35,255 nucleotides of DNA from positions 1-35,255 of the forward strand of contig PMDB01000112.1 of the NCBI GenBank assembly GCA_003155495.1, given 5' to 3'. Position numbers and translations under genes: made by a program. Of the stretch, positions 20,062 through 29,646 are shown one piece after another. Origin of the DNA: Ignavibacteriota bacterium (GTDB lineage: Bacteria > Bacteroidota > Ignavibacteria > UBA10030). The notes under the pieces are model-generated. The model was not told the origin of the DNA. It was given only the letters and a program-made list of their open reading frames with translations, and searched no databases. The stretch's first letter is position 1, and each line of letters opens with the position of its first letter.

Positions 20062-21390
20062 ATGTTTGAAAGCCTTACCCAGAAGTTAGAAACGGCATTT
20101 AAAAAGCTTCGGGGACAGGGAAAGATTACGCCTCGGAATGTTGAGGAATCTTTGCGTGAAGTACGCCGTGCTTTGCTCGATGCAGATGTGAACTATAAGG
20201 TTGTTAAGCAGTTCATCGAGGATGTTCAAAAGCGTGCCGTGGGGCAGGAAGTGCTCACGAGTTTTACGCCGGGACAACTCATCATCAAGATCATTCATGA
20301 TGAGATGGTGAAGCTGCTTGGTGAAACAAAAACAGATATTGCGACAGCACAAGCTCCGCCAACAGTTATTTTGGTGGCAGGATTGCAAGGATCTGGAAAA
20401 ACGACGTTCTCGGCGAAGTTGGCAAATCATCTGAAAAGCAAAGGACGATTTCCATTACTCGTCGGAGCAGATGTTCACCGGCCTGCTGCTATTGATCAGT
20501 TGGAGATGTTGGGAAAACAGATAGAAATTCCGGTATATGCGGAACGCGGGGTCGGAGCAGTGAAAATTGCACAAAACTCTATTGACTTCGCACGCAAGAA
20601 TGTTCGAGATACAGTCATCATCGATACTGCAGGTCGTTTCCATGTCGATGAAGAGATGATGAAGGAAGTGGAAGCAGTTCGTGATATTGCACATCCGCAT
20701 GAAATTTTGTTCGTGGTCGATGCAATGACTGGACAGGATGCTGTTCATACGGCGAAAGCGTTTCACGAACGTTTAAATTTCGACGGTGTTGTTCTTACAA
20801 AACTTGATGGAGATAGCCGCGGTGGAGCTGCACTTTCGATACGAGCAGTGGTTCAAAAACCGATTAAATTTATCGGTGTCGGCGAAAAGTTAGATGCATT
20901 GGAACCGTTTTATCCGGACCGCATTGCGTCTCGCATTCTCGGTATGGGCGATATTGTGACACTTGTTGAGAAAGCGCAAGAAAATTTCGACGAAGTAAAA
21001 GCGATCAAACTGGAGGAAAAGCTCCGAAAGTCACAATTCACTTTTGAAGATTTTCTGGATCAGCTTCGGGAAGTCAAGAAGATGGGATCTCTCAGTCAAG
21101 TGATGGGGATGATTCCGGGAATGAACCGACTTCCGGCAAATACCGAGATTGACGAGAAAAGCCTCGTACGTGTTGAAGCAATTATTCAATCGATGACTGT
21201 GGATGAGCGATTGCGTCCATCAATTATCAATGGAAATCGGAGACGCCGGATTGCACTAGGAAGCGGCACGACAGTGCAGGATGTCAACCGACTCTTGAAA
21301 CAGTTCGATGAGATGCAAAAAATGATGAAACGGTTTAAAAAAGGGAATATGCATCGTGCGTTGCATGGCATGCAATTTCCGATGAATTAG
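20062..21390 (+). CDS. ffh: Signal recognition particle protein Ffh (SRP54)
   Basis: The 442-residue GTPase pairs with SRP RNA and FtsY to send membrane proteins to the translocon. The N domain (1-85) is followed by the G domain with GLQGSGKTT (107-115), DTAGR, and TKLDGDSRGG. The Met-rich M domain (GSLSQVMGMIPGMNRL, MQKMMKRFKKGNMHRAL) binds RNA and signal peptides. Length is normal. It begins the ribosome/translation cluster that continues to rplS. Confidence 0.97.
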   Translation: MFESLTQKLETAFKKLRGQGKITPRNVEESLREVRRALLDADVNYKVVKQFIEDVQKRAVGQEVLTSFTPGQLIIKIIHDEMVKLLGETKTDIATAQAPPTVILVAGLQGSGKTTFSAKLANHLKSKGRFPLLVGADVHRPAAIDQLEMLGKQIEIPVYAERGVGAVKIAQNSIDFARKNVRDTVIIDTAGRFHVDEEMMKEVEAVRDIAHPHEILFVVDAMTGQDAVHTAKAFHERLNFDGVVLTKLDGDSRGGAALSIRAVVQKPIKFIGVGEKLDALEPFYPDRIASRILGMGDIVTLVEKAQENFDEVKAIKLEEKLRKSQFTFEDFLDQLREVKKMGSLSQVMGMIPGMNRLPANTEIDEKSLVRVEAIIQSMTVDERLRPSIINGNRRRRIALGSGTTVQDVNRLLKQFDEMQKMMKRFKKGNMHRALHGMQFPMN

Positions 21391-21452
21391 CAATCGATAA
21401 TGAAAATAACTATTTTGATAACTGAGTCAAGTAAAACACAGGAGTAATAACA

Positions 21453-21875
21453 TTGGTTAAAATTCGAATGCGGAGAGAGGGAAAGAAAAAACATCCAATT
21501 TACAAGTTGGTGGCGACAGATTCCCGTTCTCCTCGCAATGGTGGATATCTCGAAGCTCTCGGGCAATACGATCCGCATACAAACCCTATCACCTTGGTAT
21601 TAAAAGAGCCGCGCATTGAATTTTGGCTGCGCAAAGGTGCACAACCGACAGATACGGTCCGTTCATTACTGAGGCGCACAGGTTTTTGGCTGCACTGGAC
21701 ACTCACACGCCAGGGCAAAGATGAGATGACGGTGAAGAGTGTGATGGAACGCTGGCAGATGCTTCAGGTTGATAAACCAAAGCGCGAAGCCGATCGGAAA
21801 TCACGGCGAGCAGAGCGGAAGAAAAAATCTGCTCCCCCAACAGAAACTCCAGCTCCAGCACCGGCTGCTGCGTAA
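21453..21875 (+). CDS. rpsP: 30S ribosomal protein bS16 with C-terminal extension
   Basis: MVKIRMRREGKKKHPIYKLV and RSPRNGGYLEALGQYDP are the conserved bS16 N-terminus. Residues ~85-140 are an extension, ending basic and then Ala/Pro-rich (PTETPAPAPAAA), common in Bacteroidota. The start is TTG 21453, with AGGAG 8 nt upstream. It is the first gene of the conserved rpsP-khpA-rimM-trmD-rplS group. Confidence 0.96.
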   Translation: MVKIRMRREGKKKHPIYKLVATDSRSPRNGGYLEALGQYDPHTNPITLVLKEPRIEFWLRKGAQPTDTVRSLLRRTGFWLHWTLTRQGKDEMTVKSVMERWQMLQVDKPKREADRKSRRAERKKKSAPPTETPAPAPAAA

Positions 21876-22084
21876 TATAGTCAGCGAATCTGACTAAACA
21901 CTTGATAATTTTTCCGTCGAACGGATTTTGACAACTGATTTTTCCATAGCAGTTCATTAATCCACGGTTAGGGCAGAAGCAAGGCACTAACGCAGTTTCC
22001 ACAATTGAAATAGTTGTACGCTGGGATTGCAAAGGCAAAGGAACCTGCAAACGCCCGGAGAACAACTGATACCGAGGTGGAACG

Positions 22085-22315
22085 ATGAAGGAATTTCTGG
22101 AGTTCGTTGTGAAACATCTAGTGGATCATCCGGAAAGCGTCACTATTGAGATAGAAGAAAAAGAAAACAAGCACATCTTCAAACTCAAGGTAGCTGAAGG
22201 AGAGATCGGAAAAGTCATCGGCAGGCGTGGTCAAACAGCAACTTCCTTACGCGTGCTCCTAAAAGCGATCGCCGCAAAGGAAGGTAAGCGAGCGGTTTTA
22301 GATATCATTGGGTAG
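22085..22315 (+). CDS. khpA: KH-domain RNA-binding protein KhpA
   Basis: This 76-residue single KH domain has the GxxG loop in VIGRRGQTATSLRVLL. KhpA binds many RNAs, often as a partner of KhpB. It sits between rpsP and rimM as in many bacteria. GAGGTGG precedes ATG 22085. The 209-nt gap upstream holds no gene I can support. Confidence 0.92.
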   Translation: MKEFLEFVVKHLVDHPESVTIEIEEKENKHIFKLKVAEGEIGKVIGRRGQTATSLRVLLKAIAAKEGKRAVLDIIG

Positions 22316-22369
22316 GCAGTTCAATGGACTCAGTGCCCTGAATCCGGGATGGACGGCAAGATAGTCTGT

Positions 22370-22876
22370 ATGGATTTGATTGCGATTGGAAGAATTTCCA
22401 AACCGATTGGTCCTCGGGGTGAGATGAAAGTTCTCCCGTTGACAGACGACAAACAGCGATTTGCAGGTTTACAGTCGGTGTGGGTAGGTCACGATGCTAC
22501 GAGAGTGGAACAGCGGGATATTTGCGTAGTGCGAATTGATGCCAAACAGGTTGTTGTGAGTCTGAATGGTATTGAGACACCGCATGAAGCACAAGAGTTT
22601 CGGAATAAATATCTATTCGTCCCGAAAGAGCATACTATAAAACTCCGTACAGGGAGCTACTTCATGGACGAGGTGATCGGATGCGAAGTAGTAACTGAAG
22701 AACAGATAAATGTTGGAATAGTAGATGATCTGCTTTCGCTTCCAGCAAATGATGTATGGGTTGTCCGGAACGGCACGAAGGAATTCTTGATTCCGGCAGT
22801 CAAAGCGATCATCCGGAAGGTAGATGTAAAGATGAAACGCATCACTATCCACGCTATAGAAGGATTGCTTGAGTGA
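22370..22876 (+). CDS. rimM: 16S rRNA processing protein RimM
   Basis: The 168-residue protein begins MDLIAIGRISKPIGPRGEMK, the RimM N-terminal barrel signature. A PRC-barrel follows (YFMDEVIGCEVVTE, SLPANDVWVV, LIPAVKAIIRKVD). It assists 30S maturation with bS19. The start is placed at ATG 22370 by family alignment; an in-frame ATG at 22349 is possible and neither has a strong SD. Its stop overlaps the trmD start by 1 nt. Confidence 0.9.
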   Translation: MDLIAIGRISKPIGPRGEMKVLPLTDDKQRFAGLQSVWVGHDATRVEQRDICVVRIDAKQVVVSLNGIETPHEAQEFRNKYLFVPKEHTIKLRTGSYFMDEVIGCEVVTEEQINVGIVDDLLSLPANDVWVVRNGTKEFLIPAVKAIIRKVDVKMKRITIHAIEGLLE

Positions 22877-23553
22877 TGCGCATCGATATTATAACAGGAT
22901 TGCCGAAGCTGTTGGAAAGCCCATTGCAGGAAAGTATTCTGAAACGGGCGCAGAATAAAGAGATTGTTGAGATTGTTGTGCACGATCTGCGTGCATATAC
23001 GCACGATAAACACAACACCATTGACGATGCGCCCTATGGCGGTGGCGCAGGGATGGTGCTGAAACCGGAACCGTTCTTTGAATGTGTTGAAGCCCTGAAG
23101 ACACAACGCCAGTACGATGAAATAATATTTCTTGCGGCTGATGGCGAAATATTTACGCAGAAGATTGCAACGCAGTTTTCGCTGAAAAAGAATCTCATAC
23201 TGATGTGTGGTCATTATAAAGGTGTAGATCAACGAGTACGCGAAGCGTTGGCTACGCGCGAGATTTCCATCGGTGATTATGTTTTGACAGGCGGTGAGTT
23301 GGCGGCAATGGTTGTTGTAGATGCAATTGTACGGCTTATTCCCGGTGTTTTGAATGATGGTGAGTCAGCATTGACGGATTCGTTTCAGGATGGAATGCTA
23401 GGCTGTCCTCAATACACAAGGCCGTCAGAATATCGCGGGATGACCATTCCGGATGTGTTGCTTTCTGGAAATCATCACGAAATTGACCAATGGCGTACGG
23501 AACAGCGTGAGCAGAGAACAAGACGGTTACGGGGTGATAGTTCTGCATCGTAA
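22876..23553 (+). CDS. trmD: tRNA (guanine-37-N1)-methyltransferase
   Basis: The 225-residue SPOUT enzyme uses SAM to make m1G37, which prevents frameshifting. Diagnostic motifs are APYGGGAGMVLKPEP, LMCGHYKGVDQRV and ISIGDYVLTGGELA (the trefoil knot). ATG 22876 overlaps the rimM stop (TGATG); a GTG 3 nt earlier is less likely. Length is normal. Confidence 0.96.
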   Translation: MRIDIITGLPKLLESPLQESILKRAQNKEIVEIVVHDLRAYTHDKHNTIDDAPYGGGAGMVLKPEPFFECVEALKTQRQYDEIIFLAADGEIFTQKIATQFSLKKNLILMCGHYKGVDQRVREALATREISIGDYVLTGGELAAMVVVDAIVRLIPGVLNDGESALTDSFQDGMLGCPQYTRPSEYRGMTIPDVLLSGNHHEIDQWRTEQREQRTRRLRGDSSAS

Positions 23554-23611
23554 ATAAAGAAGAGAAGAGAATATAAATACACAATATATGATTTAGCGGA
23601 GTGAAACACCA

Positions 23612-23953
23612 ATGGATAAGTTGAAGCTTGTTGAGGCGACTCAACTAAAAACAGATGTCCCGAAATTCAAATCAGGCGACATCGTGAACGTGCACGTGAA
23701 AGTAAAAGAGGGTGATAAAGAACGCATCCAGGAATTCCAGGGCATTGTCATGGGACAGCGTGGATCGGGCATCAATGCGACATTTACCGTTCGAAAAATT
23801 TCTGACGGAGTCGGTGTCGAAAGAATATTTCCTCTGCATTCTCCTCGCATTGCAAAAATCGAGAAGGTGAAGGAGGGTAAGTCCCGCCGTTCGAAGATTT
23901 ACTATGTGCGCGAACTCGCTACGAAAGCAGTCGCGCAAAAAACGAATGCCTGA
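23612..23953 (+). CDS. rplS: 50S ribosomal protein bL19
   Basis: The 113-residue protein has the family motifs [20 protein letters not shown] and [19 protein letters not shown]. It sits at the 30S-50S interface. GCGGAG is upstream of ATG 23612. Its TGA overlaps the ATG of the next gene (ATGA), which suggests coupling to the mqnA-like gene. Confidence 0.96.
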   Translation: MDKLKLVEATQLKTDVPKFKSGDIVNVHVKVKEGDKERIQEFQGIVMGQRGSGINATFTVRKISDGVGVERIFPLHSPRIAKIEKVKEGKSRRSKIYYVRELATKAVAQKTNA

Positions 23954-24786
23954 TGAAATCGCGGCTTGCGGTGTCCGATGCACTCTTCCTCAAGCCGCTC
24001 TTGTTTGGCTTAGATCGAACAGAATCTCCGTTTGATCCGGTCATCGACATACCTGCACAAAATGCGTTGAAACTCAGCCAGCGTTCCGAAGGAATTCGGA
24101 ACGCTTTTTTATCTCCAATTGACTATGCACGGCACGGGGGAGAATATTGTATTGTGCCGAATATCTGTGTCGCCTCATCCATTCCGACCAACACCATTCA
24201 ACTCATTCTCAAGTCAGAACTACACACCATCAATACTGTTGCCATTGATGTGCGTATCACTTCGGAAATTATTCTCGCAAAGATTATTCTCGAAGAAAAA
24301 TACCGCACTGACCCATCCCGCTCAAATCTCCAGTTTATTCCCATGATGCCGGATATCGATGCAATGCTTGCAAAAGCAGATGCAGCACTGCTGGTGAATG
24401 AAGCTCCTGTTGTATACAATAAATCCGGTGTCTTCACACTCGATCTCGTCGAAGAATGGAATGATCTGACCGATTTGCCGTATGTTCATGGTTTCTGGGT
24501 AGGACGTGAAGAAGAAATGACAGAACAAGAAGCGAAAGCCTTGCTCATGGCAAAGAACAATGGTGTACTTCTGCAATTACAGATTGCGCAAGAAGCTGCA
24601 CAACAGCGGAATCTTCCTCTTGGAGAAATAACACAGTATTTTTCTTCATTTTCTTATGACTTGGGTGAACGTGAGCAAGAGAGCTTGGCAGAATTTATTC
24701 AATATGCATATTATCATACCGTTATCGGTGATGTGCCGGAGATTCGCTTTTTTGATGTAAGTTCAAATCTCTCATCTCAAAACTAA
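23953..24786 (+). CDS. MqnA/MqnD-family protein (menaquinone via futalosine)
   Basis: The 277-residue protein has the periplasmic-binding-like fold of VitK2_biosynth proteins. Features include SEGIRNAFLSPIDYARHGG, a helix after VRITSEIILAK (usually SRTS), and EEWNDLTDLPYVHGFW (usually eWxxLTGLPFVFAxW). MqnA makes 3-enolpyruvyl-benzoate from chorismate; MqnD cleaves the later futalosine product. The sequence looks nearer MqnA but deviates at several conserved residues (NEAPV where IGDEAL is usual). ATG overlaps the rplS stop. Confidence 0.65.
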   Translation: MKSRLAVSDALFLKPLLFGLDRTESPFDPVIDIPAQNALKLSQRSEGIRNAFLSPIDYARHGGEYCIVPNICVASSIPTNTIQLILKSELHTINTVAIDVRITSEIILAKIILEEKYRTDPSRSNLQFIPMMPDIDAMLAKADAALLVNEAPVVYNKSGVFTLDLVEEWNDLTDLPYVHGFWVGREEEMTEQEAKALLMAKNNGVLLQLQIAQEAAQQRNLPLGEITQYFSSFSYDLGEREQESLAEFIQYAYYHTVIGDVPEIRFFDVSSNLSSQN

Positions 24787-24854
24787 CATCTTATTTTGAT
24801 TCTTCTTAAACAAAAAAAAAGAAATTTAATCAACTATTATTGATTGGGATAATA

Positions 24855-26117
24855 ATGAAAACTGGAACTTTGGTATTAGGACGATTCTCTATTGGCATCG
24901 GAGATCGATTCGGATTGGAAGGAAGAGCACAACTTCGCGCTTTAAAGAAAGCACTAGAGAAAGGTGTTGAAGTGACTCCGGTGTGGAACAAATCCAATCG
25001 CGAACATACATTGATCGGCACCGAACCATCGACAACGCGTGTTGCAGCTGAAAACGCCGTAAAAGCTGAAGGATGGACGCGTCAATTTTTTGTCGATGCG
25101 GACCATATTGGCTTGAAGACTGTCGATCGTTTCGTAGAAGCTTGCGATTTCTTCACTCTAGACGTAGCAGATTTTATCGGCAAAGCTGCCCCCGATGACG
25201 AAATTAATCAATTTGTAAAGGCTATTACACCGTATACCGGACCACTGCGTCATCCACTCTTAGATGGAGAGTTGAAAGTTTCGGTAGAAGAACTTCGAAC
25301 CTTTGCAAAGAAATATCTCTATGCATTACAGGAGGCCGGCAAGACGTATGTCCATATTAAAAAGAACAAAGGCGAAGGAAACTTTATCATAGAAGTTTCA
25401 GTTGATGAGGCATACGACCCCCAGACACCCTCGGAGTTATATCTTTTCTTGGCAGGTTTGGCGCATTTACGAATTGCTGCACAGACTGTTGCGCCAAAAT
25501 TTTCTGGTAAATTCTTAAAGGGAATTGATTATGTAGGTAATGTAGCAGCGTTCGCGAAAGAATTTAAGGAAGACGTTGCCGTTATTTCCATTGCAACGGA
25601 AAAATTTGCACTTCCTAAAGAATTAAAACTCAGTATTCATTCAGGAAGTGACAAGTTCTCATTGTATCCTCTTATCTATTCAATTCTCAAGAAGTCTGGC
25701 AGCGGAGTACATCTAAAGACTGCAGGAACAACGTGGCTGGAAGAAGTGATTGGGCTCGCAGCAGATATAAATACACTTCCTATTGCGAAGAAAATTTATA
25801 CGTTGGCATTTGATCGTTTTGAGGAGCTTCGCAAACCGTACGAAACCGTTGTAGAAATTGAACAAGCCAAGCTGCCCAAACCATCGGCGGTTGCTCAATG
25901 GTCGTCTGATCAGTTTGTCGGAGCACTGAAACATGACCAAGACAGTAAAACACTTGATCGTAATTTCCGTCAATTGGTGCATATTGCCTTCCGTGTGGCA
26001 TCAGAGATGGGCGATGAATTTCGAAATGCTCTTATCAGTGCCCGTACAAGCATTGAGCAGAATGTGACATATAATCTGTATACCCGGCATATTGAACCAC
26101 TTTTTGTTGGAAAATAA
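24855..26117 (+). CDS. UxaE-type tagaturonate epimerase family protein
   Basis: The 420-residue protein contains RFSIGIGDRFGLEGRAQLRA, FFVDADHIGLKTVDRFVEAC, LKLSIHSGSDKFSLYPLIYS and HLKTAGTTWLEE, the pattern of UxaE. That family interconverts tagaturonate and fructuronate in hexuronate breakdown and binds a metal via His/Asp residues such as those in DADH and SIHSGSDK. The start is at ATG 24855 (SD GGGA); a TTG at 24840 is less likely. No other hexuronate genes are adjacent. Confidence 0.75.
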   Translation: MKTGTLVLGRFSIGIGDRFGLEGRAQLRALKKALEKGVEVTPVWNKSNREHTLIGTEPSTTRVAAENAVKAEGWTRQFFVDADHIGLKTVDRFVEACDFFTLDVADFIGKAAPDDEINQFVKAITPYTGPLRHPLLDGELKVSVEELRTFAKKYLYALQEAGKTYVHIKKNKGEGNFIIEVSVDEAYDPQTPSELYLFLAGLAHLRIAAQTVAPKFSGKFLKGIDYVGNVAAFAKEFKEDVAVISIATEKFALPKELKLSIHSGSDKFSLYPLIYSILKKSGSGVHLKTAGTTWLEEVIGLAADINTLPIAKKIYTLAFDRFEELRKPYETVVEIEQAKLPKPSAVAQWSSDQFVGALKHDQDSKTLDRNFRQLVHIAFRVASEMGDEFRNALISARTSIEQNVTYNLYTRHIEPLFVGK

Positions 26118-26156
26118 TCCGGCGGCGAGTTCTTTTATCTTGTAGTCAGTTTGAGA

Positions 26157-26196
26157 AAATCTCCTGATAGATCTGCACTGTTAGGAGATTTTTTAT
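26157..26196 (+). terminator. Rho-independent terminator after the UxaE-type gene
   Basis: AAATCTCCT pairs with AGGAGATTT (26157-26165 with 26183-26191), with further T's to about 26195. Confidence 0.85.
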
Positions 26197-26326
26197 TGGG
26201 ATGTCTGCCTTAAGATAATATTATTGTACTGGGCAACCAGCCATATTGGTCTGATATAAATCAATACGGAAAGGATTTCATCTCATTGAAATTCCATCTT
26301 TTTTTCTTACATTTGAGCAAAAGCAA

Positions 26327-28078
26327 ATGCTCAAATCTCTTTCTATCCGCAACTATGCTCTCATCGAATCTGTGGATATCGAATTCGAGAGCGGTCTCAA
26401 TATCCTCACCGGTGAGACTGGTGCAGGTAAATCTATCATCATAGATGCATTGAGTCTTATTCTCGGTGATCGAGCAAGCTCTGATGTCGTCCGTAAAGGA
26501 AGCGATAAAGCTATTGTAGAAGGAATTTTAGGAATAGCCGGAAATCAGAGGGTAAAAATATTGCTCGAGCAGAATGAGATCGATTTGCATGACGACCTCA
26601 TTCTCCGTAGAGAAGTTTCTATGAAAGGTCAATCACGGTGTTTTGTGAATGACTCGCCGGTGCCGCTGAATGTCTTAAAAGAAATTGGTGATCATCTTGT
26701 TGATCTTCATGGCCAGCATGAACATCAATCGTTGCTTCGATCGGAGACGCATCTTGGACTTTTGGATGAATTCGGAAGTCTTGATGGCCTGGTAGATGAA
26801 TATCGAATATCATACAATCGTTTAACGATGCTCTTCTCAGAATTCCGAGCGCTTACTCGAAAAGAAAATGAACTAAGGGAAAAAAGAGATCTGTATGAAT
26901 TCCAGATAAAAGAAATTGATACCGTTGAGCCACGAAGAGGGGAAGACGGAGATTTGGAAAACGAACTGCGAATTTTGGAGAATGCTGAGAAACTTTTTGA
27001 AGCAACATCGCAGCTCTACCAGTCTTTGTATGAAGGTGAGCCCAATCATCAAGGTGCTGAGAATACCTGTGGGCAGTCGGTATACGATCTTCTCGTTAAG
27101 GCTCGGAACCAATTGGAAGACCTTGCCGGAATTGATAAGGCATTTGAGGATTCGAAGAATGAATGTGCTTCTGCAGCGGCGATCATTGGAGAGTTAACCA
27201 AGTTTATTCAAAGCTATAATTCGAAAATAGAATTTAATCCGGAACGGCTTGAGCAAATCCGGGAGCGGTTAGGTCAGATCACACTTCTCAAAAAGAAATA
27301 TGGCGGTTCTTTGGATACGGTGATCGAGCAGCGTGAAAAGATCGGCAAAGAATTCGTGATGGCGGAAAATTTCGAAAATGAAATTCAGAGATTAAAGGAG
27401 CAGATCGAATCTGAACGAAAAATATGTTCCGCTGCGGCACAACGTCTTTCGACAAAACGGCAGGAATTAGTGAGCAAGATCGGTAAGTCGGTATGTATGG
27501 AATTGGCAAAACTAGGTATTGCTCACGCTCAATTCGATGTAAAAATTGAGAATCGTACCATGGGCAAATCGGATGGAGAAGCTGCAAGTGCATATGTTAA
27601 GCTTGGACGCGATTATTACGAAGCGGTACCAAATGGTATCGACTTCGTAGAATTCTATCTTTCAACCAATGCCGGCGAAGATGTAAAACCATTAGTGAAA
27701 GTCGCATCTGGCGGTGAAATTTCGCGCATTATGCTTGCCTTGAAAACAATCCTTGCTAAGGCAGATCGACTGCCATTGCTTGTCTTTGATGAAATAGATG
27801 TCGGCATCAGTGGAAGGATTGCTCAGGCTGTTGGTAAGAGTCTCAAGAGCCTGTCGCAATTTCATCAGGTCATTTCTATTACACATTTGCCACAGATAGC
27901 AGGTTTTGCGGATTGTCATTTTACAGTAGAGAAAAAAGAATCAAAGAATCGTACATCATCGTCCATCCGCAAGTTGGGTGAAGAAGAACGGGTCAGAGAA
28001 GTTGCACGACTCCTCAGTGGAGAAGAAGTAACCGAAGCAAGTTTGAATGGGGCAAAAGAATTGATAGGGATGAAATGA
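26327..28078 (+). CDS. recN: DNA repair protein RecN
   Basis: This 583-residue SMC-like protein acts early in double-strand-break repair. Walker A is GETGAGKS (29-36). A coiled-coil middle (FEFQIKEIDTVE; REKIGKEFVMAENFENEIQR) is followed by the ABC signature VKVASGGEISRIMLALK, Walker B LLVFDEIDVGISGR and the SITHLPQIAGFADCHF loop. Length is normal. It is preceded by a terminator and a ~130-nt spacer, so it is probably transcribed alone. Confidence 0.96.
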   Translation: MLKSLSIRNYALIESVDIEFESGLNILTGETGAGKSIIIDALSLILGDRASSDVVRKGSDKAIVEGILGIAGNQRVKILLEQNEIDLHDDLILRREVSMKGQSRCFVNDSPVPLNVLKEIGDHLVDLHGQHEHQSLLRSETHLGLLDEFGSLDGLVDEYRISYNRLTMLFSEFRALTRKENELREKRDLYEFQIKEIDTVEPRRGEDGDLENELRILENAEKLFEATSQLYQSLYEGEPNHQGAENTCGQSVYDLLVKARNQLEDLAGIDKAFEDSKNECASAAAIIGELTKFIQSYNSKIEFNPERLEQIRERLGQITLLKKKYGGSLDTVIEQREKIGKEFVMAENFENEIQRLKEQIESERKICSAAAQRLSTKRQELVSKIGKSVCMELAKLGIAHAQFDVKIENRTMGKSDGEAASAYVKLGRDYYEAVPNGIDFVEFYLSTNAGEDVKPLVKVASGGEISRIMLALKTILAKADRLPLLVFDEIDVGISGRIAQAVGKSLKSLSQFHQVISITHLPQIAGFADCHFTVEKKESKNRTSSSIRKLGEEERVREVARLLSGEEVTEASLNGAKELIGMK

Positions 28079-28192
28079 AGGAAAAAGTGAAGAGTAAACA
28101 GTAAACAGTGAAAAGTAAAAATGAAAAAGTATTAAAAGAAAAATGATAAAATGAAAAACGATTTAAACCCAACACCTAAAACCTAATCAGCT
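28079..28192. repeat. A-rich degenerate repeat between recN and cysS
   Basis: Repeated AGTAAACAGTAAACAGTGAAAAGTA-type units are followed by ACACCTAAAACCTAATC. This style of simple repeat often fills intergenic space in Bacteroidota/Ignavibacteria-like genomes. No gene is seen. Confidence 0.5.
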
Positions 28193-29641
28193 ATGGCCCT
28201 TTTTATTTATAATACCCTCACTCGGCAAAAAGAAAAATTCAAACCGATTCATGAAGGACTCGTAGGCATGTATGTTTGCGGACCAACTGTGTACAGCGAT
28301 TCGCATATTGGTCATGGAAAAAGCTATGTCTCTTTTGATGTGATTGTCAGATACCTGCGTTATCTTGGTAACAAAGTATTATATATTCAGAATATTACTG
28401 ATGTAGGACATTTATTAGATGATGGCGAAGATCGGATGCTGAAGCAATCGAAAATTGAAAAAGTCCATCCGATGCAAATTGCTGAAAAAATTACACGAAG
28501 CTATTTCGAGGATATGGATAAGCTTGGAATTGTGCGTCCGGATATTTCTCCACGTGCATCGGGGCATATCATCGAACAAATCGAAATGGTGAAACAGCTT
28601 CTTGCAAAAGGTTTCGCATATGAAGTAAACGGTTCCGTGTATTACGATGTGCAGAAATTTAACAAGTATGGAAAACTTTCAGGAAGGGTTTTGGATGAAG
28701 CCGTCGAAGGAACGCGTGTAGAATCACGATCGGAGAAACGGAATCCGGCTGATTTTGCATTATGGAAAAAAGCTGAAAGTGGACATATTATGCATTGGCC
28801 AAGCCCTTGGGGCGAGGGTTTCCCTGGCTGGCACATCGAGTGTTCAGCAATGTCCATGAAGTATCTTGGCGAAACATTCGATATCCATGGCGGCGGAATG
28901 GATAACCAGTTTCCACATCATGAATGCGAGATTGCTCAAAGCGAAGCTGTTACCGGAAAACCGTTTGTGAAATACTGGATTCACAACAATCTTGTTACGG
29001 TGGACGGGAAAAAAATGTCGAAGTCATTCGGCAATTTTGTGACACTGAAAGATGCTTTCATAAAATACGATCCGCTTGTCGTTCGTTTTTTCATTCTGCA
29101 AAGTCATTATCGCAGTACTTTAGATTTCAGCGACGAAGCATTGCAAGGTGCGAGGACCGGCTATGAAAAACTGTTGACCACTATTCGTAATCTTCGAGAG
29201 GAATTGCAAAAAGCCGAATCCGAAAAACGGAATGAAGGAATCAGCTTTGATTTGTCTTTGTACAAGAAACGCTTTATGGAAGCGATGAATGACGATTTCA
29301 ATGCACCGCTGGCAATGGGAGTGATCTTTGAGTTGTCTCGCGAAACAAATCAAGCACTCAATTCTGAACAGAAGCTGTCCATAGATTTTCTCAGACAAAT
29401 CGATATGTGCTTCAGTGAACTTGGCGGCAGGATCCTTGGAATTATTCCGGAACAAATATCGACAAAAAAGGACGGAGAAAATATTGAATCGCAATTGATT
29501 GACATTCATATTAAGGTAAGGCAGCAGGCAAAACAAGAAAAAGTTTGGTGGGCAGCGGATTTAATTCGTAAGGAACTAGAAGCACTCGGAATCCGTCTGG
29601 AAGATAAAAAAGATGGAACGATTTGGCATAGAGCAAAATAG
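28193..29641 (+). CDS. cysS: Cysteinyl-tRNA synthetase
   Basis: The 482-residue class I synthetase charges tRNA-Cys. Zinc and cysteine recognition use Cys29 (MYVCGPTVY), the Cys in HIECSAM and the His-His-Glu-Cys in [10 protein letters not shown]. The HIGH motif is HIGHGKS (38-44) and KMSKS is KKMSKSFGN. Length is slightly above the usual ~465. The amidohydrolase gene follows after 5 nt, so the two are co-transcribed. Confidence 0.96.
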   Translation: MALFIYNTLTRQKEKFKPIHEGLVGMYVCGPTVYSDSHIGHGKSYVSFDVIVRYLRYLGNKVLYIQNITDVGHLLDDGEDRMLKQSKIEKVHPMQIAEKITRSYFEDMDKLGIVRPDISPRASGHIIEQIEMVKQLLAKGFAYEVNGSVYYDVQKFNKYGKLSGRVLDEAVEGTRVESRSEKRNPADFALWKKAESGHIMHWPSPWGEGFPGWHIECSAMSMKYLGETFDIHGGGMDNQFPHHECEIAQSEAVTGKPFVKYWIHNNLVTVDGKKMSKSFGNFVTLKDAFIKYDPLVVRFFILQSHYRSTLDFSDEALQGARTGYEKLLTTIRNLREELQKAESEKRNEGISFDLSLYKKRFMEAMNDDFNAPLAMGVIFELSRETNQALNSEQKLSIDFLRQIDMCFSELGGRILGIIPEQISTKKDGENIESQLIDIHIKVRQQAKQEKVWWAADLIRKELEALGIRLEDKKDGTIWHRAK

Positions 29642-29646
29642 TCAAT

